Origin: Rugalucina vietnamica
Lineage: Eukaryota > Mollusca > Bivalvia > Lucinida > Lucinidae
DNA length: 64,000 bases
Assembly: GCA_964017185.1 (NCBI GenBank)
Contig: OZ024875.1
Location: 64,661,043 to 64,725,042 of the forward strand
Direction: 5' to 3'
The position numbers were made by a program, and so were the translations under genes. Shown here piece by piece: positions 11,091 through 23,198 of this stretch. The first letter of the stretch is position 1; every line of letters starts with the position of its first letter. A model generated the notes under the pieces. The model saw only the letters and a list, made by a program, of their open reading frames with translations, had not been told where the DNA came from and did no database searches.

Positions 11091-11557
11091 TACTACTAAA
11101 AATGCAGATTTGGAACCATTGTCCACCAATGAACTGTGTTTTTATCAACTCTACACTGCAAGAAATATGATGTGCATTCTAAAATTGATCAGATTTATCA
11201 CAAACCAATTAATAATTGTGATTAATGTAGAACCTTGTAGTATTTTTTGTATATATCACAAAACCCTATTATTTATTTATCTTTTAACTACATTGTACAG
11301 TGTATTTGATAAAATCAATTCCATTTTTTCAATCAGTGAGACCGACAATTTTAAAAGTAGTATTCATGTGTGTACAATTTTACATTGTTTTTTTTTCTGT
11401 TTTGGGTCTCACAAGCATGGACATTGATCCCATTTCTAACAACCTTACCGCTTCGATATGTCACCTTATGTATGTTTTCATGTTCTGGTAACTGAGTGAC
11501 CGCCTAGTGGGAAACAGCTGCTTACTCAGATTACAAAATGTTCCCTAAGTATGATAG

Positions 11558-13694
11558 TTCGTCTCTCACTAATGAGAAAGACCATCATTATTTCTTGAAT
11601 AGTGCTGATGTGTGTTGGTGAGTTCTTTGATGGCTGACTAGGCCAATTCTGGCTCTAAACTGTCGGTTGCAAGTAGAGCAAGTCAATGTCATAGAGTCTG
11701 AAGGTGGCACATTTGTTTTGGCTTTGCGCTCTCTTCGCTTTCTTTCAGCTTCACAGATTCTCTTCTTTTCATAAAGAGCTGCTCCTTTGTTGATGAGACC
11801 TCGCCACTTTGATCGCTCCTGTGCAGTCTGTTCCCAGGACCCCATTGGTATTTCGAAATCCTTCAGAGAGGCTTTGAGGGTGTCTTTGTAGCGTTTCTTC
11901 TGGCCACCTTGAGAGCGCTTTCCCTCCTGTAGTTCTCCATAGAAAACTTTCTTTGGAAGTCGCGCATCAGGCATTCTTATAACATGGCCAGTCCATCTTA
12001 GCTGTGCTAGCTTTAAGACTGTATGCATGCTTTGCATCCCTGCTTTCGTCAGGACCTCTGTGTCTGGAATCTTGTCCTGCCACTTGATTTTTAACAACTT
12101 TCTCAAACAGCTTAAGTGGAAATGGTTAAGTCTCTTTGCATGGCGTTGGTATACTGTCCAGGTCTCACATGCATACAAGAGGGTTGGCAGTACCACAGCC
12201 TTGTAGACTTTCAGCTTGGTGTCAAGCTTGATTCCATTTCGCTCCCAGACATTTGCACGGAGTCGTCCGAATGCCACACTAGCCTTTGCAATTCTGGCAG
12301 TGATCTCATCATCAATATGCACTGCTCTGGAGAGAGTGCTTCCCAGGTAGGTGAACTTGTCAACAACTTTCAGTTTTTGCCCATTCACAGTGATGGTTGG
12401 TTCATTATATGACTTTCCGGGCGCTGGTTGGTGTACAACCTCTGTCTTTTTTGTGCTGATTGTGAGATCATAGTTATCACATGACTGTGAGACTTGATCC
12501 ATGGCTCTTTGCATTTTTGCCTCTGTGCTGGCATTCTTATCCATATCATCTGCATAGAGGAGCTCATCTAGCACATCAGTCTGGACCTTAGTTTTGGCTT
12601 GCAACCTTTTGAGGTTGAATATGTTGCCATCAAAACGGTACCTGATTGGAAAACCAGAACACAGCCTTGTTTGACCCCATTTTTTACTTCAAATGGTTCA
12701 GAGAACTCTCCATCATTTTGCACACGTGCCTGCATGCCATCATGAAACTGCCGCACCATTGCTATGAATCTGGGTGGACAGCCAAACTTGGCCATGATTT
12801 TCCAGAGTCCATCACGACTAACAGTGTCAAAAGCTTTGGTGAGGTCAACAAACGTCATGTATAGATCTACATTCTGTTCTTGGCATTTCTCCTGAAGCTG
12901 TCTTGCTGTGAAGATCATGTCTATTGTCCCTCTGTCTTTTCTGAATCCACATTGACTTTCTGGGATAAGTCCCGTCTGATCAAGATGAACATTCAGACGA
13001 TTCAACAGAATTTTTGCAAGTATCTTCCCAGCAATTGATAGGAGGGAGATGCCTCTGTGATTGTCACAGACTTGAGGATTTCCTTTCCGCTTGTATAGGT
13101 GGATTATGGATGCATCCTTAAATTCTTGTGGGATAGCCTCCTTTCTCCACATACAGTGAAACAACTTTGTCAGTTTCTCTGCCATGGGTAGCCCCCCAGC
13201 CTTGTAAACTTCGGCAGGAATTGCATCTGCACCTGGGGCTTTGCCAGATGATAGTTGTTGAACTGCTTTTCTTGTTTCCGTAACGGTAGGAAATTCATCT
13301 AACAGAACATTGCACTCTATCTGTGGAAGTCTGTCGATTGCATCCTCATTGATGCTTGATGGTCGATTAAGCACACTATTGAAGTGTTCTGCCCACCTTT
13401 CCAAAATAGCTTCTTTATCTGTGAGAAGAGTGTTACCATCTGCACTGAGCAATGCGGTGGCTCCAGAACTCTTTGGACCAAAAATGGTTTTCAGTGCATC
13501 ATGAAATTTCTTCATGTCCTTTCTATCCGCAAAAGACTGAATTTCTTCTGTTTTCTTCCTCAGCCAGGAATCTTGCATGTCCCTAAGCTTGGTCTGGACT
13601 GTCTTACAAATGTTGCTGTAGGCTGCTTTCTTTGATACTGAGCTAGTATCATCTTGATGTGCCTTGTGCAATCGGTGCTTTTCTTCAAGAAGCA
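11558..13694 (-). mobile_element. 5'-truncated non-LTR retrotransposon (LINE)
   Basis: The element carries a reverse transcriptase on the minus strand in two broken frames (13695-12568 and 12604-11588) and no endonuclease, as expected from 5' truncation at about 13694. It is flanked by CCCTAAGTATGATAG (11543-11557) and CCCTTAGTATAATAA (13695-13709), which look like a diverged 15-bp target duplication within the Penelope-like tail. The clade is not certain; the C-terminal C2H2 finger is found in several LINE lineages of marine invertebrates. Confidence 0.8.
11588..12604 (-). pseudogene. LINE ORF2 C-terminal part: RT palm YADD to zinc finger
   Basis: The frame opens with LLYADDM, the catalytic reverse-transcriptase motif, then KTEVV, FTYLGSTLS, LLYACETWTV and RWTGHVIRM, the conserved thumb and connector blocks of LINE polymerases. 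It ends with a C2H2 finger (CSTCNRQF...HQRTH) near the C-terminus. It continues the protein begun at 13695, but in another frame. The junction near 12640 lies where the segment following NGVKQGCVL should be, so the polymerase is broken. Confidence 0.85.
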
Positions 13695-13695
13695 C
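12568..13695 (-). pseudogene. LINE ORF2 N-terminal RT part, frameshifted
   Basis: It contains ordered reverse-transcriptase blocks: SGKAPGADAIPAEVY, FKDASIIHLYKRKG with NHRGISLLS, FVDLTKAFDTV (first catalytic Asp), and NGVKQGCVL. After that block about 25 residues are out of frame and end at 12568. The matching sequence resumes in another frame from about 12640, implying a short deletion with loss of frame. No endonuclease domain precedes it. Not a functional enzyme. Confidence 0.85.
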
Positions 13696-13959
13696 CCTTA
13701 GTATAATAAGTAACTTACTGTCAATGTAGTTTTTTCACATTGGTTTTTGGAGCGGGAATTTCTGATTGCACCATTTCCATTAATTATAATCATTGCATAC
13801 TTTTTCCTTTTTGGTGACACTTAAGAGAGGTAACATTTACTGCTAGACTGGAATTCAGGAAATACAAATATTCAACGAATATTGATTATTTGAAACAGAT
13901 CTACATTCCTTTCACCGCTGTTACAGGATCTCATTCCCATGGCAAGCTGTTTTACTATG

Positions 13960-14592
13960 TATTCAAGAAAGCAGATATCTGTTATGCAATATTGGATATC
14001 TTGTTTAATAAATAAGATATATACTTTAATTTATTAGATATCTATTTTAAAGAAGATATTTTATATAGCAAATACGATATCCATTTTATTATATAAGATA
14101 TACAAAATGTTAATATTAGATATCTGAAATAGCAAATATCTGTTATGCAATATTAGATATCTTGTTTAACAAACAAGATATCTACTTTAATTTATTAGAT
14201 ATCTATTATAAAGAAGATATCTTATATAGCAAATACGATATCCATTTTATTATATTAGATATACAAAATGTTAATATTAGATATCTGAAATGTTAACTTA
14301 GATTTTACTGTTTATTCAAGAAAGCAGGTTCGTTATGCAGTATTAGATATCTTGTAAACTAAATAAGATATCAACTTTAATTTATTAGATATCTATTATA
14401 AAAATAGATATCTTATATAGCAAAAGAGATATCCATTTTATTACAGATTTACTAGATATACAAAAAGTTAATATTAGATATATGAAATGTTAATTCAGAT
14501 GTCCTATATAGTATATTTAGATATCATTCAAGCTTAGTAAGATATCTTATTTGTTAAAATAGATATCTAAATTGACAAATAAGATATCTTAA
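13960..14592. repeat. GATATC-rich AT array, segment 1
   Basis: The palindrome GATATC, usually within AGATATCTTAT, recurs about every 17-25 bp with variable AT spacers. A longer unit of about 150 bp is visible (three copies of TTATATAGCAAA...GATATCCATTTTATTA). It resumes at 22473 and 24672, so these are pieces of one array. Confidence 0.8.
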
Positions 14593-14780
14593 CAAGTAGC
14601 CCAAGGGCAACGATCGCTCACCTGAGAGTCAGCAAGTACAGTCACTGGACAAAGTAATTGGGGGTTTTACCATATATGGGTATGGTGGCCATCTTGGTCA
14701 TGTGACCTTGAAACCCTACTTACATCGGGTCAAGTGTATTATTGGGGACCCTTCTTTATCTTAAAAAAACCTACACTTAA

Positions 14781-17700
14781 CTACTACATAATACACCAAA
14801 AGTCGACAAGTCTTCAAGAGGACAAATGGACAATTTATAAATGAGGACCCTTCTCCCAATCTCATAGGTCGACAAGTCGACAGGTCGACAAGTCGACAAG
14901 TCGACAATTCAGTTTTGGCAGTTTAGGTTCTATTTCCCATCATGCACTTAGTCCTTGTAGTTCCTCTTGGACTATACCTACCTATCCATTTATATATTTT
15001 GGCAATATTAATTTGTCGACTTGTCGACTTGTCGACCTATTGCTTTTGTCAATAAGAAAGATCCGGTTAAGTTTATGGTTAGATTAGGGTTAGTGTAAGC
15101 AATTTTGGCATTATTGATTTGTCGACTTGTCGACCTGTCGACCTAGTGCTATTGTCAATAACAAAGATCCGGTTAGGGTTAGGGTTAGTGTTAGGGTTAG
15201 TGTGTGGTTAGGGTTAGGGCTTGGCTAGGGTTAGGGTTAGTGCTTGCCTCCCAGGCGTCGTTTGCGATCATGCTTCAGGTATATGATGATTATTATGTAT
15301 TGAAAGCTATATACCACATAGACTCTTTTTCCCATCATGCACTTAGTCCTTGTATTTCCGCTTGGACTATACCTACCTATCCATTTATATATTTTGGCAA
15401 TATTGATTTGTCGACTTGTCGACTTGCCTTTAAGTTTCCAGTGGATATGCCGCTGTACATCTATATGTCAATTATCTGCCGAAATTGATTTGTCGACTTG
15501 TCGACCTGTCGACTTGTCGACCTGTCGACCTGTCGACTTGTCGACCTGTCGACTTGTCGACCTGTCGACTTGTCGACCTGTCGAGCTAGTGCTATTGTCT
15601 ACAACAAAGATCCGATTAGGGTTAGGGTTAGTGTGTGGTTAGGTTTAGGGCTGGGTTAGGGTTAGGGTTAGGGTAAGGGTTAACTGTTGACACTCAGATT
15701 GGGACAATAGTGACCATTAATGAGGACCCTTCTCCCAATCTCATAGGTCGACAAGTCGACAAGTCGACAGGTCGACAAGTCGACAAGTCGACAATTCGGT
15801 TTTGGCAGTTTAGGTTATATTTCCCATCATGCACTTAGTCCTTGTACTTCCTCTTGGACTATACCTACCTATCCATTTATATATTTTGGCAATATTGATT
15901 TGTCGACTTGTCGACTTGTCGACTTGTCGACCTGTCGACCTGTCGACCTAGTGCTATTGTCAATAAGAAAGATCCGGTTAGGTTTATGGTTAGATTAGGG
16001 TTAGTGTTAGCAATTTTGGCATTATTGATTTGTCGACTTGTCGACCTGTCGACTTGTCGACCTGTCGACCTAGTGCTATTGTCAATTACAAAGATCCGGT
16101 TAGGGTTAGGGTTAGATTAGGGTTAGTGTTAGGGTTAGTGTGTGGTTAGGGTTAGGGCTTGGCTAGGGTTAGGGTTAGTGCTTGCCTCCCAGGCGTCGTA
16201 TGCGATCATGCTTCAGGTATATGATGATTATTATGTATTGACAGCTATATACCACATAGGTTCTTTTTCCCATCATGCACTTAGTCCTTGTATTTCCGCT
16301 TGGACTATACCTACCTATCCATTTATATAATTTGGCAATATTGATTTGTCGACTTGTCGACCTGTCGACCTGTCGACCTAGTGCTCTTGTCAATACTAAA
16401 GATCCGGTAAGGGTTCGGGTTAAGTTAGGGTAAGGGTTAGGGTTAGTGTGTGGTTAGGGTTAGGGTTGGGTTAGGGTTAACTGTTGACATACAGATTGGG
16501 ACAATATGTCAATAACAAAGATCCGGTTGACCAACATCTCCACCTCCATTTGTATACACCACTCATACTGATTTGTCGACTTGTCGACCTGTCGACTTGT
16601 CGACCTGTCGATTTACTGATGTGGACATTACAGAAGATCCATCTCCCTAGCCAATTCTTGTACTTCCGCTTGAACTTTACCTACCTATCCATTTAAATAT
16701 TTTGGCAATATCGATTTGTCGACTTGTCGACTTGTCGACTACTACTACATAATACACCAAAAGTCGACAAGTCTTCAAGAGGACAAATGGACAATTTATA
16801 AATGAGGACCCTTCTCCCAATCTCATAGGTCGACAAGTCGACAGGTCGACAAGTCGACAATTCAGTTTTGGCAGTTTAGGTTCTATTTCCCATCATGCAC
16901 TTAGTCCTTGTAGTTCCTCTTGGACTATACCTACCTATCCATTTATATATTTTGGCAATATTAATTTGTCGACTTGTCGACTTGTCGACCTATTGCTTTT
17001 GTCAATAAGAAAGATCCGGTTAAGTTTATGGTTAGATTAGGGTTAGTGTAAGCAATTTTGGCATTATTGATTTGTCGACTTGTCGACCTGTCGACCTAGT
17101 GCTATTGTCAATAACAAAGATCCGGTTAGGGTTAGGGTTAGTGTTAGGGTTAGTGTGTGGTTAGGGTTAGGGCTTGGCTAGGGTTAGGGTTAGTGCTTGC
17201 CTCCCAGGCGTCGTTTGCGATCATGCTTCAGGTATATGATGATTATTATGTATTGAAAGCTATATACCACATAGACTCTTTTTCCCATCATGCACTTAGT
17301 CCTTGTATTTCCGCTTGGACTATACCTACCTATCCATTTATATATTTTGGCAATATTGATTTGTCGACTTGTCGACTTGCCTTTAAGTTTCCAGTGGATA
17401 TGCCGCTGTACATCTATATGTCAATTATCTGCCGAAATTGATTTGTCGACTTGTCGACCTGTCGACTTGTCGACCTGTCGACCTGTCGACTTGTCGACCT
17501 GTCGACTTGTCGACCTGTCGACTTGTCGACCTGTCGAGCTAGTGCTATTGTCTACAACAAAGATCCGATTAGGGTTAGGGTTAGTGTGTGGTTAGGTTTA
17601 GGGCTGGGTTAGGGTTAGGGTTAGGGTAAGGGTTAACTGTTGACACTCAGATTGGGACAATAGTGACCATTAATGAGGACCCTTCTCCCAATCTCATAGG

Positions 17701-18690
17701 TCGACAAGTCGACAAGTCGACAGGTCGACAAGTCGACAAGTCGACAATTCGGTTTTGGCAGTTTAGGTTATATTTCCCATCATGCACTTAGTCCTTGTAC
17801 TTCCTCTTGGACTATACCTATCTATCCATTTATATATTTTGGCAATATTGATTTGTCGACTTGTCGACTTGTCGACTTGTCGACCTGTCGACCTGTCGAC
17901 CTAGTGCTATTGTCAATAAGAAAGATCCGGTTAGGTTTATGGTTAGATTAGGGTTAGTGTTAGCAATTTTGGCATTATTGATTTGTCGACTTGTCGACCT
18001 GTCGACTTGTCGACCTGTCGACCTAGTGCTATTGTCAATTACAAAGATCCGGTTAGGGTTAGGGTTAGATTAGGGTTAGTGTTAGGGTTAGTGTGTGGTT
18101 AGGGTTAGGGCTTGGCTAGGGTTAGGGTTAGTGCTTGCCTCCCAGGCGTCGTATGCGATCATGCTTCAGGTATATGATGATTATTATGTATTGACAGCTA
18201 TATACCACATAGGTTCTTTTTCCCATCATGCACTTAGTCCTTGTATTTCCGCTTGGACTATACCTACCTATCCATTTATATAATTTGGCAATATTGATTT
18301 GTCGACTTGTCGACCTGTCGACCTGTCGACCTAGTGCTCTTGTCAATACTAAAGATCCGGTAAGGGTTCGGGTTAAGTTAGGGTAAGGGTTAGGGTTAGT
18401 GTGTGGTTAGGGTTAGGGTTGGGTTAGGGTTAACTGTTGACATACAGATTGGGACAATATGTCAATAACAAAGATCCGGTTGACCAACATCTCCACCTCC
18501 ATTTGTATACACCACTCATACTGATTTGTCGACTTGTCGACCTGTCGACTTGTCGACCTGTCGATTTACTGATGTGGACATTACAGAAGATCCATCTCCC
18601 TAGCCAATTCTTGTACTTCCGCTTGAACTTTACCTACCTATCCATTTAAATATTTTGGCAATATCGATTTGTCGACTTGTCGACTTGTCG
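14781..18690 (+). repeat. Direct tandem duplication of about 1.95 kb
   Basis: 14781-16740 and 16742-18690 are near-identical: offset is 1961 bp at the left, changing to 1953 bp after copy 2 lost one 8-bp GTCGACAA unit at about 16855. I noticed only isolated substitutions, for example near 17820. Each copy holds several GTCGAC arrays, TTAGGG tracts and the block with TGCTTGCCTCCCAGGCGTCG. Short open frames in it (such as the STCR/VDL repeats) are translations of the satellite and not genes. Confidence 0.9.
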
Positions 18691-20600
18691 ACTTGTCGAC
18701 TTGTCGACCTGTCGACTTGTCGACCTAGTGCTATTGTCAACAACAAACATCTATATATGTCATTTATATGTACTGCCAAAATTGAATTGTCGACTTGTCG
18801 ACCTGTCGACTTGTCGACTTGTCGACCTAGTGCAATTGTCAACAACAAAGATCCGGTTAGGGTTAGGGTTAGGGTTAGTGTGTGGTTAGGTTTAGGGTTG
18901 GGCTAGGGTTAGGGTTAGGGTTTAATGTTGACATACAGAATGGGACAATAATGAGCATTTATGAGGAGCCTTCTCCCAATCTCATAGGTCGACAAGTCGA
19001 CAAGTCGACAATTCAGTTTTGGCAGTACAGATAAATGACATATTTAGATGTACAGCCGCATATCCACTGGAAACTTAAAGGCTTATCACATGTCGATATT
19101 GCCAGTAAAAGTAATCTCGGAGGATTCTTTCTTTAGCTTGGGTGTCGATGGGGGGGGGGGGCTTGCCTCACAGGCGTCGTATGCGATCATGCCCCTCCCG
19201 CTTCAGGTATATGATGATTATTATGTATTGACATCTAAATGTGCCACATAGGTTCTATTTCCCATCATGCACTTAGTCCTTGTAGTTCCGCTTGGACTAT
19301 ACCTACCTATCCATTTATATATTTTGGCAATATTGATTTGTCGACTTGTCGACTTCTCGACCTATCGACCTGTCGACCTAGTGTTATTGTCAATAAGAAA
19401 TATCCGGTTAGGGTTTTGGTTTGATTAGGGTTAGTGTTAGCAATTTTGGCATTATTGATTTGTTGAATTGTCGACCTGTCGACTTGTCGACTTGTCGACC
19501 TAGTGCTATTGTCGATAACAAAGATCCGGTTAGGGTTAGGGTTAGATTAGGGTTAGTGTTAGGGTTAGTGTGTGGTTAGGGTTAGGGCTTGGCTAGGGTT
19601 AGGGTTAGTGCTTGCTCCCCAGGCGTCGTATGCTGCTTCAGGTATATGATGATTATTATGTATTGACAGCTATATACCACATAGGCTGTTTTTCCCATCA
19701 TGCACTCAGTCCTTGATTTTCCGCTTGGACTATTCCTACCTATCCATTTATATATTTTGGCAATATTGATTTGTCGACTTGTCGACTTGTCGACCTGTCG
19801 ACCTGTCGACCTGGTGCTCTTGTCAATAACAAAGATCCGGTAAGGGTTAGGGTTAAGTTAGGGTTAGGGTTAGGGTTAGTGTGTGGTTAGGGTTAGGGTT
19901 GGGTTAGGGTTAGGGTTAACTGTTGACATACAGATTGCGACAATATGTCAATAACAAAGATCCGGTTGACCAACATCTCCACCTCCATTTGTAAACACCA
20001 CTCATACTGATTTGTCGACTTGTCGACTTGTCGACCTGTCGACTTGTCGACCTGTCGATTTACTGATGTGGACATTACAGAAGACCCATCTCCCTAGCCA
20101 ATTCTGATTTCTGATTTTTAACTGTTTACCTATAGATATGGACATTAATGAGGGCATCTATAACCATTAATGAGGGCATCTTCACATCCATTTACATGTA
20201 TACATACATCTATAATCAATACTGATATGTCGACTTGTCGACTTGTCGACCTGTCGACTTGTCGACCAGTTGACCCAGAGCTATTGTCAATAACAAAGAT
20301 CCGGGTAGGGTTAGGGTTAGGTTAGGGTTAGGGTTAGGTTGGTGTTAGGACTGTGTTAGGGTTTGAGTTAACTGTTGATATACAGAATGAGTGAATAATG
20401 ACCATTTTTCAATAGTGAATTGTCGACTTGTCGGCCTGTTGACCTAGTGCTCTTGTCTATAACAAAGATCAGGTTAGGGTTAGGGGTACGGTTAGGTTAT
20501 GGTTAGGCTTAGGTTGGTGTTAGGGTTAACTGTTGATATACAGATTGGGACAATACTGAATTGTCGACCTGTCGACTTGTCAACCTGTCGTCTTGTCAAC
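14867..20600. repeat. GTCGAC satellite with interspersed TTAGGG-type tracts
   Basis: Arrays of 8-bp units (GTCGACTT, GTCGACCT or the inverse GTCGACAA) of 2-12 copies alternate with tracts of GGTTAGGGTTAGGG and spacer blocks (CATCATGCACTTAGTCCTTG; TATCCATTTATATATTTTGG). The order array-spacer-TTAGGG repeats about every 350-550 bp, a higher-order repeat. TTAGGG is the usual animal telomere unit; here it is interstitial and degenerate. Confidence 0.9.
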
Positions 20601-20864
20601 CTATGATTATTGCGAGGTCCCGCTTGAGTTAGCTGTTCACGTCCTTGTATAAAGATTAATGATATTGATTTGTTAAATGATCGACTTGTTCACCTTTCAC
20701 GATACTGATGTGGCCATTAGGCAGCATCCTTTTTGCCAGCCAGATATACGATGTATGATTTGTATCGAGCAGTGAAGGTTATCGGACATGTATTGAAGAG
20801 CACCTGATGTATGTCTTGGTGTGATATATATATATATATAATAATAATGTAAAAATCCAGATGT

Positions 20865-20995
<131 letters not shown>

Positions 20996-21114
20996 TCTGT
21001 GATCCTAACGTATGGTCCCCAATAGTGCCCTTGAGCCCTTACATCAGCAGAATAGCTCTTGTCTGGATTGTGTATCCTCTTGTCTGCCAATTTGGTTCAC
21101 TTGAAAAAATATAT

Positions 21115-22265
21115 CCATTGTAAGTCTATGGTAGATAATGACATGCCTGGGGCGCTGTCTCTACGCCCCCCAGGGGCACCGTTGGCATCATTTATAAAGG
21201 AGAGTATTATTCATTAGTTCACACAAAATATGAAAACACTGGGCCATATGGTTTCGAAGAAGACGATTTTTTTGTTTTCCAATTGTAAGTCAAAGGGAGC
21301 TATTGACCCCCCCCCCCGGGGTGGGGCCATTTCTGACCCCAGGGGCATGCTTGGCAGGATTTATGTAAATCTCCACATAACAATGCTGCATACCAAATAT
21401 AGAAGCTTTGGCTGTTGTGGTTTCAAAGATTTTTCATGTATTTTCCATTGTAAGCCTATGGCAGATAATGATGCCCCCAGGGCGGGGCCTGTATGGACAC
21501 CAGGGGCACGTTTAGCAGGATTTATAAAGAGGATCACTATACAGTACATTGCTACACCCAAAATATGAAAGCTCTGGGCCTTGTGGTTTCGGAGAAGATG
21601 TTTTAATGTTTTTCCCATGATGCCCCTGGTGCAGTGCCCGTATGGACCCCAGGGGCACGGTTGGTAGGATTTATAAAGAGGATCACCATACATTGCTACA
21701 CACAAAACATGAAAGCTGTGGGCCTTGTGGTTTTGGAGAAGAATATCTTTTTATGTATTTTACCATGACGACCCTGGGGCGTGGCCCGTATGGACCCCAG
21801 GGGCACGGTTGGCAGGATTTATAAAGAGGACCACTATACATTGCTACACACAAAATATGAAAGCTCTGGGCCTTGTGATTTTGGAGAAGAAGTTTTGTTT
21901 TTTGTTTTTCCCATTGCATGTTTATGGGAGCTAATGACCCCCGGGCCGGTGCCATTTTTTGACCCCAGGGGCATGATTGGCAGGATTTATAAAAAGGACC
22001 ACTACACATTGCTACATACAACATATGAAAGCTCTGGGCCTTGTGGTTTCGGAGAAGAAGATTTTTTTATGTTTTTCCCATGACGCCCCCGGGGCAGGGC
22101 CCGTATGGACCCCAGGGACACCGTTGGCAGGATTTATGAAGAGGACCATTATACATTTCTACACACAAAATATGAAAGCTCTGGGCCTTGTGGTTTTGGA
22201 GAAGATTTTTTTTTTTGTTTTTCCCATTGTAAGTCTATGGGAGCTATCTGTTGCCATGGAAACCT
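21115..22265 (+). repeat. Tandem array, about 120-185-bp units with GACCCCAGGGGC
   Basis: About seven degenerate units each contain GACCCCAGGGGCACG.TTGG, CAGGATTTATAAAGAGGA, ATGAAAGCTCTGGGCCTTGT, GGAGAAGA and a TTTTTCCCAT block. It ends with the GGAAACCTGAGTTC and ACGGACGGATGGACGGACG segments that precede the 3' end of the host element. This is the internal core array of the Helentron-like element. Confidence 0.85.
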
Positions 22266-22472
22266 GAGTTCTGATCTGACCTGGCCCAAAACTTAACACA
22301 AACTTTCCCCCTCCTCAATGATGCTTTAGATGAAATTTGATCACGATTGACCATGTTGTCTTAGAGATATTCAAGTTTGAAAATGTGGACGCACGGACGG
22401 ATGGACGGACGAACGCACGGACAGACACCGGCTTGACTACTATACTAGTAGCCTTCGGCTCATATGAGCTAA

Positions 22473-23198
22473 AAATTATATTAGATATCTTATTTGTAAA
22501 AAGTATATAACATATCTTAATTAATAATTAGTTAAATAGATATCTGATTTAGCAATTATGATATTAGATATCAGATATTTTTTTCTTAATGATACATCTT
22601 AATCAGCATTTGAGATATCTAAAATAGTTGAATAGATATCTATGTTAACATATAAGATATCATATTTGTCGAATAAGATATCTTCTGTAGTATATTAGAT
22701 ATCTTAATTATATTCACATATAAAATATTTTATATGCTAAAATAGATATTGTTTTTAACGAATTAGATATCGTATTTACAAATATAGATATCTTATATCC
22801 TATATTAGCTATCTTATTGAGCTCAACAAATAAGACGCCTTTAGTATCTTATTCATTTTACCTAATCACAACCGATTTCTTTAACTTATCTAAGATATCT
22901 ACTATGTCAATACAGATATCTAGTTCATAGCCTTAATTAAGATATCTTGTATTAATTCAGATATCTGAATTATAAATTAAGATATCTTTTTTCTAATTAA
23001 GATATCTAATTTACCGAATAAGATATCTTATTGACCACTGTATATAAGATATCTATATTACCAGTTTAGATATCTTATTGGCTAATTAAGATATCTAGTT
23101 TAGCAATAAAGATATCTTATTAACCAAAGAAGATATCTTGATTAATCTTGTAAAGAAGATATCTTTTTTAGGTATAGCAGATATTTTATTTAGTATAC
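22473..23198. repeat. GATATC-rich AT array, segment 2
   Basis: Continues segment 1 after the 7.9-kb insertion: more than 25 GATATC palindromes with AT spacers. It ends at the border of the next inserted element. Confidence 0.85.

Larger units (their letters stand above)
11446..13812 (+). repeat. Penelope-like 3' terminal sequence, interrupted by a LINE
   Basis: 11446-11557 and 13695-13812 together match the non-coding tail also present at 48262-48540, 50585-50880 and (inverse) 51330-51640. Shared blocks include CCTTATGTATGTTTTCAT, CTGAGTG.CC...GGGAAA.AGCTGCT and GGAGCGGGAATTTCTGATTG. The two parts are separated by the LINE at 11558-13694. Confidence 0.7.

Noticed and set aside
13310..13635. 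Plus-strand frames opposite the LINE
   Set aside because: Antisense shadows of the reverse-transcriptase coding sequence.
15204..19424. Many open frames with STCR/VDL repeats and VRVRAWLGLGLG segments
   Set aside because: They are literal translations of the GTCGAC satellite and TTAGGG tracts, occur in duplicate through the 1.95-kb duplication, and have no start or splice context.
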